DNA of 64,000 bases from JBDFMH01 sp047238125 (GTDB taxonomy: Bacteria > Pseudomonadota > Alphaproteobacteria > Sphingomonadales > Sphingomonadaceae), in NCBI RefSeq assembly GCF_047238125.1, contig NZ_JBDFMH010000001.1:1488001-1552000 (forward strand). Reading direction: 5' to 3'. Below the pieces are notes generated by a model. It made no database searches. It saw nothing but the letters and a program-made list of their open reading frames with translations, and had not been told where the DNA came from. Made by a program: the position numbers and the translations under genes. Below, in pieces: positions 35,237-43,898 of the stretch (the first letter of the stretch is position 1; each line of letters opens with the position of its first letter).

Positions 35237-35992
35237 ATGAAAAGCGCAATCGTGACCGGCGCGGCCGGCGGCATCGGGATCGCGACCTGTGCGGCGCTGG
35301 CCGCAGCGGGCTACCGGGTTGGACTGCTCGACCGCGAGGCGGAGGCAACCGAGGCGGCGGCGCGCGGGATCGCCGGATCGGTGCCGCTGGTTGCCGACAT
35401 CACTGACGAAGCAGCCGTCGCATCCGCGATCGCGGCATTCGGTGACGCGCCCGACCTGCTGGTCAACAATGCCGGAATCGTGCGCAAGGGCAGCCTGCTG
35501 GATCAGCCGGTGGCGGATTTCCGCGCGGTGATGGAGATCAACCTGATCGGCGCACTGATCGTGTCGCGCGCGGTCGTCCCCGGCATGATCCGGCGCGGCG
35601 GCGGCGCGGTCGTCAATGTCAGCTCGATCGCCGCGGTGCAGGCCAATGTCGGCGGCGGCGCCTATGGCCCATCGAAAGCGGCACTGTTCAATCTTACCCA
35701 GGTGATGGCGCTGGAATGGGCGGCCCATGGCATCCGCGTGAACGCGGTCGCGCCCGGCATGATCGATGGTGGCATGGCGACCGCCGGTGCGGCGCATCCC
35801 GAAGTGGTCGACGCACGGCGGCGGATGGTGCCGCTGGCTACGCTGGGCACGCCGGCCGAGATCGCCGACGTGGTCCTGTTCCTGGGTTCGGATGCCGCGC
35901 GCTATGTGACCGGGCAGCAGTTGCTGGTCGATGGCGGGCTCGGGCGATCGGTGCTGGCTTCGCTGCCGATGCCGCCCGCCGACGGCGGATAA
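35237..35992 (+). CDS. Short-chain dehydrogenase/reductase 1
   Basis: A 251-residue classical SDR. The cofactor motif TGAAGGIG is at residues 7-14, LLVNNAG follows, and the catalytic Ser-Tyr-Lys is in NVSSIAA and AYGPSKA. The C-terminal IRVNAVAPG and LLVDGG motifs are present. It would oxidise a secondary alcohol or reduce a ketone with NAD(P). An acidic residue at the end of the second strand (LLDRE) favours NAD(H). Its stop overlaps the T-run of the terminator of the converging receptor gene. Confidence 0.92.
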   Translation: MKSAIVTGAAGGIGIATCAALAAAGYRVGLLDREAEATEAAARGIAGSVPLVADITDEAAVASAIAAFGDAPDLLVNNAGIVRKGSLLDQPVADFRAVMEINLIGALIVSRAVVPGMIRRGGGAVVNVSSIAAVQANVGGGAYGPSKAALFNLTQVMALEWAAHGIRVNAVAPGMIDGGMATAGAAHPEVVDARRRMVPLATLGTPAEIADVVLFLGSDAARYVTGQQLLVDGGLGRSVLASLPMPPADGG

Positions 35993-36026
35993 AAAACCGG
36001 GCTCCGGCCGGTTAAGCCGGAGCCCG
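35991..36026 (-). terminator. Strong Rho-independent terminator for receptor 2
   Basis: On the minus strand an 11-base perfect GC-rich stem (35998-36008 with 36016-36026), a 7-base loop and six T residues (35991-35996) follow the receptor 2 stop by 27 bases. This is a textbook terminator. The T-run overlaps the stop codon of the converging SDR. Confidence 0.9.
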
Positions 36027-36053
36027 CAGGGAGGCTCGGGAAGCTGGAATAGA

Positions 36054-38531
36054 TCAGAAGCGGTAGGTCAACTGCGCCTGCACCGTCCGCGGCGGGCTCA
36101 CATAGCCGCGCTGATCGGCGACGACACCGGCGGCGGTGCCGGTACCGCTACCGGTCGATGGGGCATCGACCGCGCCGGTGAAGATATATTTGTTGGTGAG
36201 GTTCTTGCCGATCAGCGCCAGTTCGAACCGCTCGTCATCGAACAGCAACCGCGCGGTTGCATCGAGCGTCACATAGGATGGCTGGCGGGTGAACGGATTG
36301 CCGAGCGGGCTGCCCAGATAATCGTCAGAATAGCGCGCATCGATCGAGGCGCCGAACGACATGCCACCGCTGACCGGCGCCAGATAGGATGCGCCCAGCG
36401 CCCCCGTCCAGCGCGGCGCGACCGAGGTTTCGACGCCGCTGAGATCCTGGCCGACGCCGCCCAGGAAGATGGTGTTGCAGCCCGCGGTCGGGGTCTGCCC
36501 GGCATAGCAGGGCGCGATGAAGGTCAGGTAGCGCGCCTTGTTGTAGTTGATCGAGCCACGCATCGTGAGCCCATCCAGCCCCCGCGGCGCGAATTCGGCC
36601 TGCAGCTCGACACCGGTCGTGCGCGCACTGCCGGCATTGGTCGAGATCTGCGCGAAGGTGGCGGCGTTGAAGAATTCGACCTGGAGGTTGGTGAACTTGT
36701 AATTGTAGACTGTGAGGTCGAAGCGCAGCTGGCGATCGAGGACCGTGCCCTTGATACCGCCTTCGAACCCGCGCGCCTTCTCCGGCGCGAACGCCAGATC
36801 GCTGTCACGTGCGCCGTTGGTGAGCGTCGTGCTGTTCGAGAAGCCACCGGACTTATAGGCCGTCTTGTAGGCCGCGTAGACCGTCAGATTATCGGTCGGG
36901 CGATAGGTGATGGTGGCTTCGGGGGACCAGTTTTCGAACGTCTGATCGGCCGTCACCACCCGCCCGGCGGGATAGAGCGCAGCCAGGTTCGGATGGACAT
37001 AGGGCTGGACGAAGGCGCTGTCCTTGGTCTCATGAATATAGCGCACACCGCCGGTAACCTCGACCTGCGGCACCACTTTCCAGATCAGCTGGCCATAGGC
37101 GGACAGGGTCTCGCCATCGGTCGTCGACAGTTTCGAGAAGCCGACGAAGCGGTTGCCTTCGGGCGCCGCGCTATTCTCGACATTGCCCGTCGGCACCAGC
37201 TGATTGAACCAGCGATGCGTATCCTGGTAATATCCGCCGAGCAGGAAGTTTACCGGACCATCGAAGTCCGAAAGAATCCGGGTCTCGTTCGATATCGCGC
37301 GGAAGGTGGACCGTTCGGTCGCGGTCGTCTGGGTCTGGCCGGCCTGATAATCGCCATCCAGCAGGAATTTCAGCCGCGAGCGATTATAGTTGGAAACCGA
37401 CGTGATCGTGATCGCCCCGAGATCATAGTTCACGGTGCCGGTCAGATTGTCCGACTTGTAGTTCATGAACAGCGCGCCATCGTCCGAATAGGGCAGGCTC
37501 GCGCCCACATCGTCGGGCAGGTCGTTCTGATAGGTCACAAACGTCTTGCGGCAGGGAATGCTCTGGTTGAGCGCGCTGTTGCCGCCGCGCGGGCAATAGA
37601 AGATCAGGTTGTTCCAGCCCGGCCCCTTGGTGTCGTTGCGCGTGATGCTGCCCTTGACCGTCACGCTCAGCCGGTCGGTCGGTTCCCAGGCCAGCGTGAC
37701 GCGGCCGAGATATTCGCGTTCTCCGGGCAGATCGTTGGTGGTGCGCGGCGCGACCCGGGTGGTGACGATGCCGGTCGCCACGTCGCGCGTGGTGTAAGTG
37801 ATATCGGGCGCGCGGCTCTCGACATAGCCGCCATACATCTTGGATGCGCGGAAGGCGACGCGCAGGCCCAGCGTCTCTGTCAGCGGCGACGAGGCGATCG
37901 CCTCGCCATAGATGCGCTGCGCATTGAATTCATATCCGGCGCGGGCAAGATATTCGGGTCGCGATCCGGGGTTGGCCGTCGTCAGCGAGACAACGCCGGC
38001 CGTGGCGTTCTTGCCATAGAACAACGCCTGCGGGCCCTTCAGGATCTCCAGTCCGGCGAGGTCGAAGAAGCCTTCGTTGATGACCCGGCCCTGGCCATAA
38101 TAGACGCCGTCCACGATTACCGCGACCGACTGTTCCAGGCCGATCGAGCGCGCGTCCGACCCAATGCCGCGCAGGCTGATCTGCGCGCCCGAGCCGGTGG
38201 TGGAACGTGCGATCGTGAAGGACGGCGTGACGGCGCTGACCTTTTCGAGACTGGTGAGATCGGATTGCTGGATCTGCTGCGGCGTGAACGCCGTGACCGC
38301 GACAGGAACGTTCTGCGCGCTTTCGACGCGCTTGCGCGCTGTGACAACGATCTCTTCTAGCCCGCCTTCGCGCACCGCGGCCGCCGGCGCCTGCTCGACC
38401 TGCGCGACGCCGGTCGGGGTCGCACTCGGATCGACGCCCGACGATGGCCCCGGCGTGCTCTGCGCGATCGCTGCTGTCGCCGACGATGCAAGAAGCAGGC
38501 CGCCAAAGATCGTTCTGCCAAATCCGCCCAT
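36054..38531 (-). CDS. TonB-dependent receptor 2
   Basis: An 825-residue outer-membrane receptor. ATG 38531 is preceded by AGGGAGAGGA and opens a signal peptide ending ATAAIAQ. The TonB-box region is EIVVTARKR, and the plug has QSVAVIVDGVYYGQG and LEILKGPQALFYGKN. The barrel ends AQLTYRF. It is a close paralogue of receptor 3 at 57559 (shared plug blocks INEGFFDLAGLEILKGPQ and FYGKNATAGV), and more distant from receptor 1. The ligand is unknown. It is monocistronic, with a strong terminator. Confidence 0.93.
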   Translation of the reverse strand: MGGFGRTIFGGLLLASSATAAIAQSTPGPSSGVDPSATPTGVAQVEQAPAAAVREGGLEEIVVTARKRVESAQNVPVAVTAFTPQQIQQSDLTSLEKVSAVTPSFTIARSTTGSGAQISLRGIGSDARSIGLEQSVAVIVDGVYYGQGRVINEGFFDLAGLEILKGPQALFYGKNATAGVVSLTTANPGSRPEYLARAGYEFNAQRIYGEAIASSPLTETLGLRVAFRASKMYGGYVESRAPDITYTTRDVATGIVTTRVAPRTTNDLPGEREYLGRVTLAWEPTDRLSVTVKGSITRNDTKGPGWNNLIFYCPRGGNSALNQSIPCRKTFVTYQNDLPDDVGASLPYSDDGALFMNYKSDNLTGTVNYDLGAITITSVSNYNRSRLKFLLDGDYQAGQTQTTATERSTFRAISNETRILSDFDGPVNFLLGGYYQDTHRWFNQLVPTGNVENSAAPEGNRFVGFSKLSTTDGETLSAYGQLIWKVVPQVEVTGGVRYIHETKDSAFVQPYVHPNLAALYPAGRVVTADQTFENWSPEATITYRPTDNLTVYAAYKTAYKSGGFSNSTTLTNGARDSDLAFAPEKARGFEGGIKGTVLDRQLRFDLTVYNYKFTNLQVEFFNAATFAQISTNAGSARTTGVELQAEFAPRGLDGLTMRGSINYNKARYLTFIAPCYAGQTPTAGCNTIFLGGVGQDLSGVETSVAPRWTGALGASYLAPVSGGMSFGASIDARYSDDYLGSPLGNPFTRQPSYVTLDATARLLFDDERFELALIGKNLTNKYIFTGAVDAPSTGSGTGTAAGVVADQRGYVSPPRTVQAQLTYRF

Positions 38532-38565
38532 CGTTCCTCTCCCTGACGTCACGTTAGCCGTGATT

Positions 38566-38619
38566 CATGCCGATACGGGTATGTCCGCATAATTAGCATG
38601 TCAAATCGATATTATGACA
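38566..38619. promoter_or_regulatory. Two dyad sites between receptor 2 and SDR 2
   Basis: The interval between receptor 2 and the divergent SDR/MFS pair holds an imperfect dyad CATGCC-N5-GGGTATG (38566-38583), sharing GGGTATG with the site at 61703, and a second dyad TGTCA-N11-TGACA (38599-38619). They are candidate operators for regulation of uptake genes. An in-frame ATG at 38598 for the SDR would overlap the second site, so the SDR start at 38715 is preferred. Confidence 0.4.
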
Positions 38620-38714
38620 GCATTGGGATTAAACTTGCCGATGGAGGCTGCCCGACGCTAACGAATGATGCGATGACAAGGCTGGAACAGGCCGTGCGAC
38701 CGGAGGAGAAGGCG

Positions 38715-39500
38715 ATGTCGGGACTGGCGGGCAAAGTCGTGGTCATCACTGGCGCGGCTGGCGGTCTGGGGGCGGCGACTGCGCGCAGGCTGGCCGAAAG
38801 CGATGCGCGGCTGATGCTGGCGGACATCCAAGATGAGGCCGGTCACGCGCTGGCAGCCGAACTGGGCGGCGATTATGTCCATGCCGACGTGACGCGCGAG
38901 GCGGATATCGAAGCGTTGGTCGACGCCGCCTGCGCCCGCCACGGACGGATCGACGTGATGATCAACAATGCCGGCGTCGTCGGCGTGAAATCGGGCGTGC
39001 GCGAGGTCAGCGCCGCGGAATGGGACGCGACGATCGCGATCCTGCTCGGATCCGTCTTCCATGGGATCAAGCATGCCGCGCGCCGCATGGTGCCGCAGCG
39101 CGATGGCGTGATCCTGTCCACCACCAGCATCGCCGGGCTCGGCCCGTTCGGCCCGCTCGTCTACAGCACCGCCAAGCATGGCGTGGTCGGCCTCACCCGA
39201 TCGGCCGCGTCGGAGCTGGCCCCGCACAATATCCGCGTCAACGCGATCGCGCCCGGCACCGTGCCGACCGCGATGACTGGCAGCGTGTTCGGCAGCCTGG
39301 ACGAGGTCCGCCGCACCGCCGCCGAACGCACGCCGCTCGGCACCGTGGTCGAGGCCGAGGATATCGCGGAAGGCTTCGCCTATCTCGCCGGGCGCGGCGG
39401 CCGTGCGATCACCGGCCAGGTGCTGACCATCGATGGCGGCATCACCGGCTGCCCGATCGGCAGCACCGCATTCGGCACCCGGCTCGGGCTGGCGCAATGA
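38715..39500 (+). CDS. Short-chain dehydrogenase/reductase 2
   Basis: A 261-residue classical SDR. The cofactor motif TGAAGGLG is near residue 12, MINNAG follows, and the catalytic residues are in STTSIAG and YSTAKHG. The C-terminus has VLTIDGG and a short tail. ATG 38715 is preceded by GGAGGAGAAGG. The stop overlaps the ATG of the MFS gene (ATGA), so substrate import and oxidation are translationally linked. It probably oxidises a hydroxyl on the island's substrate or an intermediate. Confidence 0.92.
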   Translation: MSGLAGKVVVITGAAGGLGAATARRLAESDARLMLADIQDEAGHALAAELGGDYVHADVTREADIEALVDAACARHGRIDVMINNAGVVGVKSGVREVSAAEWDATIAILLGSVFHGIKHAARRMVPQRDGVILSTTSIAGLGPFGPLVYSTAKHGVVGLTRSAASELAPHNIRVNAIAPGTVPTAMTGSVFGSLDEVRRTAAERTPLGTVVEAEDIAEGFAYLAGRGGRAITGQVLTIDGGITGCPIGSTAFGTRLGLAQ

Positions 39501-40807
39501 GCGTCGGCCTGCCCTACCCGCCCCGCACCACCGCCTGGTCCACAGTCGGCATCCTGCTGCTGTTCTACATGATCGCCTTCCTGGATCGGCAGATCCTGTC
39601 GCTGATGGCGATCCCGATCCAGACCGATCTGCAGCTCGACGATGTCCAGATCGGCCTGCTGAACGGTTTCTCGTTCGTGCTGCTCTATGCCTTTGCCGGC
39701 TTCTTCATGGGCTGGCTGATCGATCGTTATCGCCGCCGCATCATCGTGGTCGCGGGCGTCGTGATCTGGTCGCTCAGCTGCGTCGCGTGCGGGCTGGCGG
39801 AGAGCTTCGAGGCGTTGTTCATCGCGCGCGTAGGCGTGGGCACTGCGGAGGCGGCGCTGGTGCCTGCCGTCTATTCGATGCTGCGCGATCTGTTCCCGCC
39901 GTCGCGGCTGTCGCTTGCAAACGGCGTGTTCACGGTCGGCGGGTCGCTGGGCATCGGCCTGTCGTTCGCGCTCGGCGGATTGCTGATCCAATTCCTGGCG
40001 AGCGCTCCGACGACGCTACCTCTGCTGGGCACATTGCGTCCGTGGCAGGTGGCGTTCGTGCTGGCCGGCCTTCCCGGTATTGTGCTGGCCTGGCTGATGT
40101 TCGCGGTGCCCGAACCCGTGCGACGCGGAGCGCCGAATCCGGACAAGGGGCTGATCGCTCCGCTGCTGCGCTTCGTTGCCAGCCGCCCGCGCGCGGTGCT
40201 GTCGCATCTGGTCGGCACCTCGCTGTCTGCGTTGTGCGCCTATTCGGTGTTCGCGTGGGCGCCGTTGTTCCTGGGCCGCCGGTTCGAGCTCGATACGCTT
40301 TCGATCGGGCTGATGCTGGGGTTCGCGGTGGGCCCGTGCGCGATGGCGGGATCGCTGGTGGCCGGCGGCGTCGCCGATCGCTTCATGCGCCGCGGCGTGA
40401 CCGATATCGCGTTCCGCATGATGGCGATTGCGCTCACCTTCGGCGCCTGCGCCTGCGCGCTGGCCTTCCAGATGACGTCGCTGCCGCTGTTCCTGCTGCT
40501 CGTCTCGATCAACGGATTCGTGCAGGGCATGAACGGCGCGATCACGCCGGCGGCGATGCAGCTGCTGGGCCCGGCGGGGCTGCGCGGCCAGCTCGGCGCC
40601 TGCTACCTGCTATTCTCCAGCCTGATCGGTGCCGGCCTGGGGCCGCTGCTGATCGGCGCGCTGACCGAACATGGCTTCGCCGATCGCGCGCGGGTCGGCG
40701 ACTCGGTGTCGCTCGTGGTGCTGGGCGGCGGGCTTACCGGCGCGGTCCTGCTGTGGACCGCCCGTCACGCCTATCGCGCAGCGGTGGTCGCCAACGACGC
40801 GGGGTAG
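39497..40807 (+). CDS. MFS transporter 1
   Basis: A 436-residue inner-membrane carrier with about 12 hydrophobic helices. Between helices 2 and 3 lies WLIDRYRRR, the usual charged MFS loop, and early helix 1 carries FLDRQI, as in the sphingomonad catabolic MFS group. It overlaps the SDR 2 stop. It probably imports the compound that the adjacent receptor 2 brings into the periplasm; direction and ligand are inferred. Two related MFS genes lie at 43871 and 55994. Confidence 0.88.
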   Translation: MSVGLPYPPRTTAWSTVGILLLFYMIAFLDRQILSLMAIPIQTDLQLDDVQIGLLNGFSFVLLYAFAGFFMGWLIDRYRRRIIVVAGVVIWSLSCVACGLAESFEALFIARVGVGTAEAALVPAVYSMLRDLFPPSRLSLANGVFTVGGSLGIGLSFALGGLLIQFLASAPTTLPLLGTLRPWQVAFVLAGLPGIVLAWLMFAVPEPVRRGAPNPDKGLIAPLLRFVASRPRAVLSHLVGTSLSALCAYSVFAWAPLFLGRRFELDTLSIGLMLGFAVGPCAMAGSLVAGGVADRFMRRGVTDIAFRMMAIALTFGACACALAFQMTSLPLFLLLVSINGFVQGMNGAITPAAMQLLGPAGLRGQLGACYLLFSSLIGAGLGPLLIGALTEHGFADRARVGDSVSLVVLGGGLTGAVLLWTARHAYRAAVVANDAG

Positions 40808-40827
40808 CGCGCCCTTCCCGCCCGCTT

Positions 40828-40892
40828 GTGTCGAGCGCAGTCGAGACACGCCGCGCACCGTTTGACGCGCGTCCCTCGACTGCGCTCGGGAC
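40828..40892. repeat. REP-like inverted palindrome pair
   Basis: Two palindromic units, 40828-40849 and 40871-40892, lie in opposite orientation and share the 14-base core CGAGCGCAGTCGAG / CTCGACTGCGCTCG. They sit between the convergent MFS 1 and NTF2-like 3 genes. Such elements are dispersed in intergenic regions of many sphingomonads and can act as bidirectional transcription ends or mRNA stabilisers. I see only this pair in the window. Confidence 0.75.
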
Positions 40893-40925
40893 GAACGGAT
40901 CGATGGCCGTCGCGCGCGTGCGGGA

Positions 40926-41411
40926 TCAGTCGAACAGTTCGAGATCGACGCGCAGCCGCGTCAGCAGCGATCGCTGAATCCGCCACTGCCCGTCGGCCTT
41001 GGTGTATTCCTCATGATAATGGCCCCAGCCGTGCAGCCGGCTCGTCATCCGGCCGTGGGCATCGAAATAGCGGTTCTGGTCCTCCATCGCGATGATGCCG
41101 CGCGCATTCGTGTCGTCGATGATCTCGATCTCGGGCATATGGCCGTGGTGCACGGTGGAGGCGGTGCCGGTGCGATCGCGGATGAAGGCGATGATGTTGG
41201 CGCGCCCCTCATTATACCATTCGGCGCTGAAGCGCTGGGCGGTTTCGGGATCGGTCGTCACGTTCGACATCGCTTGGCGCGCATCGAACACCGCATCCTC
41301 GGCGAACACCTGGGCCAGTTCGTCCCACTGCTTGGTATCCAGCGTGCGATAATAGCGCGCCTTGAGCTGTTTGATTGCCTCGATCGCCAGCAGCGTTTCC
41401 ACTTCGGTCAT
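40926..41411 (-). CDS. NTF2/SnoaL-like protein 3
   Basis: A 161-residue NTF2-like protein (IKQLKARYYRTLDTKQWDELA at the N-terminus, HGWGHYHEEYTKADGQWRI near the C-terminus) of the SnoaL_4 type. It is divergent from the P450 operon, sharing a 95-base promoter interval with a perfect TetR-like palindrome, so both are probably controlled together. The reaction is unknown; a ring-isomerase, dehydratase or binding role is possible. Confidence 0.82.
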   Translation of the reverse strand: MTEVETLLAIEAIKQLKARYYRTLDTKQWDELAQVFAEDAVFDARQAMSNVTTDPETAQRFSAEWYNEGRANIIAFIRDRTGTASTVHHGHMPEIEIIDDTNARGIIAMEDQNRYFDAHGRMTSRLHGWGHYHEEYTKADGQWRIQRSLLTRLRVDLELFD

Positions 41412-41457
41412 GCGCCCTCTCCTGCTCCGCATCGAACTTGCGGTTTGACGGCCGAAC

Positions 41458-41472
41458 AATAACAGCGTTATT
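41458..41472. promoter_or_regulatory. TetR-type palindromic operator candidate
   Basis: A perfect 15-base dyad, AATAAC-AGC-GTTATT, lies in the 95-base interval between NTF2-like 3 and the P450 gene. A TetR-family gene is the last gene of the P450 operon, the usual arrangement for autoregulation through such a site. Confidence 0.6.
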
Positions 41473-41506
41473 AAAAGGCGCAACAATGTGATCAGGAGAG
41501 TGAGCG

Positions 41507-42721
41507 ATGAGCCTGGCCAGCCCGGTGCCGCCGCATGTGCCCGCCGACCGGATATATGATTTCGACTTCCTGGCCGCGCCCGAGCTGTTGGCGGAACCGC
41601 ATCGCCAGGTGCTGAAGCTCCACCGCGAGGCGCCCGAAATCTTCTGGACTCCGCGCAATGGCGGGCATTGGCTCGTGCCGCGCGCCGCCCCCGCGCTCGA
41701 AATGCTGCGCCGTTACGAGGATTTCTCGGCGCAGCCGCGGTTCAACCGATCGAAGGACCGGTGGCCGCGCACCGTGCCCAACCAATATGATCCGCCCGAA
41801 CATACCGAGTTCCGCCGGATCCTGAACCCGTGGTTCTCGCCCGCTGCGGTCAACCGGCGCGAGGAGGAGATCCGCCAACTATCGGCCGAGTTGATCGATG
41901 CCGTGCTGGATCGCGGCGAATGCGAATTCGTCCACGACATCGCCGAGCATTTTTCGGTCACGATCTTCATGCAGATGGTCGAGGCGCCGATGGCGGATCG
42001 CCGGCGGTTGATCACCATGGCCGAACGCTACACCCACAGCCCTGACCAGCAGGAGCGCGAGGCCGGGCTGAAGGAACTGGCGACCTACCTGACCGATATC
42101 GTCGAGGAACGCCGCCGGAACCCCGGCACCGATCTCGTCAGCGATATCGTGCGTGCGCAGTTCAAAGGCCGCCCGCTCGATCATGACGAGCTGATCGGCA
42201 TGGCGACCCTCGTATTCCTGGGTGGGCTCGACACGGTCACCGCGATGCTGTCGTTCGTGATGGCGTTCCTCGGCCGCAACCCGGATCATTATGCGCGGCT
42301 GACTGCCGATCCCGCCTTCATCGGCACCGCATCCGAGGAGCTGATGCGCGTCCACGGCGTGGCGATGATGGAGCGCGGTGCCACCCACGCCTTCGAGTTC
42401 CGCGGCGTTCATTTCGAGCCGGGCGACCGGATCGTGTTCATGCCGCAGATCTACGGGCTGGATGATCAGCAGATGAGCGACCCCGAGCGTGTCGATTTCG
42501 ATCGCGAGCTGAGCGGGCATCTGGTGTTCGGATCGGGCGCGCATCGCTGCATCGGATCGCATCTCGCGCGGATCGAGCTGCGCCTGTTCCTTGAGGAATG
42601 GGTAAAGCGCGTGCCGCGTTTCACGCTCGAGCAGGATGCGCCGCTGCGTACCTCGGGCGGGCTGGTGTGGCAGCCGCTTGAAGTGCCGCTGCGCTGGGAC
42701 GCGCCGGCGCAAGCGGCCTGA
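41507..42721 (+). CDS. Cytochrome P450, soluble bacterial type
   Basis: A 404-residue P450 without membrane anchor. The I-helix oxygen-activation segment reads FLGGLDTVTAM, the K-helix motif is EELMR, and the haem-binding loop is FGSGAHRCIGSHLA with the proximal Cys near residue 350. It inserts one oxygen atom into a C-H bond or double bond using two electrons, here probably from the two ferredoxins encoded directly downstream. The family is similar in length to camphor- and terpene-hydroxylating bacterial P450s, but substrate specificity cannot be read. Confidence 0.93.
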   Translation: MSLASPVPPHVPADRIYDFDFLAAPELLAEPHRQVLKLHREAPEIFWTPRNGGHWLVPRAAPALEMLRRYEDFSAQPRFNRSKDRWPRTVPNQYDPPEHTEFRRILNPWFSPAAVNRREEEIRQLSAELIDAVLDRGECEFVHDIAEHFSVTIFMQMVEAPMADRRRLITMAERYTHSPDQQEREAGLKELATYLTDIVEERRRNPGTDLVSDIVRAQFKGRPLDHDELIGMATLVFLGGLDTVTAMLSFVMAFLGRNPDHYARLTADPAFIGTASEELMRVHGVAMMERGATHAFEFRGVHFEPGDRIVFMPQIYGLDDQQMSDPERVDFDRELSGHLVFGSGAHRCIGSHLARIELRLFLEEWVKRVPRFTLEQDAPLRTSGGLVWQPLEVPLRWDAPAQAA

Positions 42722-42737
42722 TCGGGAGGATAGACGC

Positions 42738-42932
42738 ATGCGGATCAAGGTGGATCGCACGATCTGCGCCGGGCACGCGCTCTGCGCGATCAAGGCGCCC
42801 GATCTCTACGAGCTCGACGATGATGGCTTCTGCATCTCGGATGGCGCGGTGGTGCCGCCGGGCCAGGAGGAGCAGGCCGAACTCGGTGCGCAATCCTGTC
42901 CTGAAAAGGCGATCACACTGGTGGAGGGTTGA
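42738..42932 (+). CDS. Small [3Fe-4S]-type ferredoxin
   Basis: A 64-residue ferredoxin with ligands C10, C16 and C54 (CAGHALC, then SCPEKA). His13 occupies the place of the second cysteine, the mark of P450-linked [3Fe-4S] ferredoxins. GGGAGGA lies 11 bases before ATG 42738. It starts 16 bases after the P450 stop and ends just before a second ferredoxin gene. It would pass electrons to the P450. Confidence 0.9.
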   Translation: MRIKVDRTICAGHALCAIKAPDLYELDDDGFCISDGAVVPPGQEEQAELGAQSCPEKAITLVEG

Positions 42933-42933
42933 G

Positions 42934-43257
42934 ATGCCGACGCTGACGGTGATCCAGAAGGACGGCACGCGTGTTCCACTGTCCGCCGACGCCGGTCAGA
43001 CCGTGATGGAAGCGGCTCTGAACGCCGACATTCGCGGCATCGCGGCCGAATGCGGCGGCGCGGCGGCGTGCGCCACCTGCCATATCTATGTCGAAGACGG
43101 GCCGATCGATCGGCTGCCGGCGATGGCGGAGGTTGAGGACGAACTGCTGGAGGGCGTGGCGGCGGAGCGGCGCGCTGAGAGCCGGCTGAGCTGCCAGATC
43201 CCGATCGACGATGCGATCGACGGACTTGTCATCCGGATACCCGAACGCCAATTCTGA
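42934..43257 (+). CDS. [2Fe-2S] ferredoxin, adrenodoxin/putidaredoxin type
   Basis: A 107-residue ferredoxin with the ligand set C40, C46, C49 and C87 (ECGGAAACATCHIY, then LSCQI), as in putidaredoxin, terpredoxin and adrenodoxin. It starts 1 base after the previous ferredoxin's stop. Having two different ferredoxin types behind one P450 is unusual; no ferredoxin reductase gene is in the window, so the reductase must be elsewhere. Confidence 0.93.
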   Translation: MPTLTVIQKDGTRVPLSADAGQTVMEAALNADIRGIAAECGGAAACATCHIYVEDGPIDRLPAMAEVEDELLEGVAAERRAESRLSCQIPIDDAIDGLVIRIPERQF

Positions 43258-43274
43258 CGCCGGGGGAGACGGAT

Positions 43275-43898
43275 GTGCCGCGGATCATCGACCATGATGC
43301 CAAACGCCGCGAGGTGGCGGCGCTCACCCGGAAGCTGATCGCCAGATCGGGCATCAACAATGTCTCGATGCGCAGCATCGCCGAAGCGGCAGGATCGAGC
43401 ACTGCGGTCGTCTCCTATTATTTCTCCGACAAGAATGCGCTGCTGCTGCACATCTATCGCGAGAATATCGAGCGGGCGCGGGCGCGACGGAAGGCCATCC
43501 CGCGCGGCGGCATCGATCGGCTGCTGGAGTTTTGCGACGAGCTTCTGGTCACCACCGACGAGCAGGCGGAGGGGTGGGCGATCGCACTGGTCTTCACGGC
43601 GATGGCGACCAGCGACGAGCGCTTCGCCGAAGAATATCGCACCAATGTGATCCTGGCGCGCGAGCAGTTCCGCGTCCGCTTCAGCGATTGCGTGGCGCAG
43701 GGCGACGCCGATCCGGCGCTGGATTGCGAAGCCGCCGCGCGCCGGCTGCTGGCGCTGATCCAGGGTCTTTCGACAGAAGCCGCGATCGATCGCACGGACT
43801 GGTCGGCGGAGCGGCAACGCAAGTTGATCCGCGCGGAGATCGAAAGCCTGACCGGCCGGCCGATCCCCGATCAGAGCCTCGCCAGCGCCGACCGATAG
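43275..43898 (+). CDS. TetR-family transcriptional regulator
   Basis: A 207-residue regulator from GTG 43275. The N-terminal helix-turn-helix is VSMRSIAEAAGSSTAVVSYYF (residues about 31-51), followed by the typical KNALLLHIY link; the C-terminal ligand-binding part is all helical. It closes the P450-ferredoxin operon and may bind the palindrome at 41458-41472. Its last 28 bases overlap the 3' end of the converging MFS 2 gene, so transcripts may interfere. Confidence 0.9.
   Translation: MPRIIDHDAKRREVAALTRKLIARSGINNVSMRSIAEAAGSSTAVVSYYFSDKNALLLHIYRENIERARARRKAIPRGGIDRLLEFCDELLVTTDEQAEGWAIALVFTAMATSDERFAEEYRTNVILAREQFRVRFSDCVAQGDADPALDCEAAARRLLALIQGLSTEAAIDRTDWSAERQRKLIRAEIESLTGRPIPDQSLASADR

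Noticed and set aside
35931..38360. Long plus-strand frame opposite TonB receptor 2
   Set aside because: Antisense shadow of the receptor; its start would lie within the SDR 1 gene.
38598..38714. Upstream ATG start for SDR 2
   Set aside because: The added 39 residues do not fit the SDR fold and the ATG lies inside a dyad; a strong GGAGGAG ribosome site precedes 38715.
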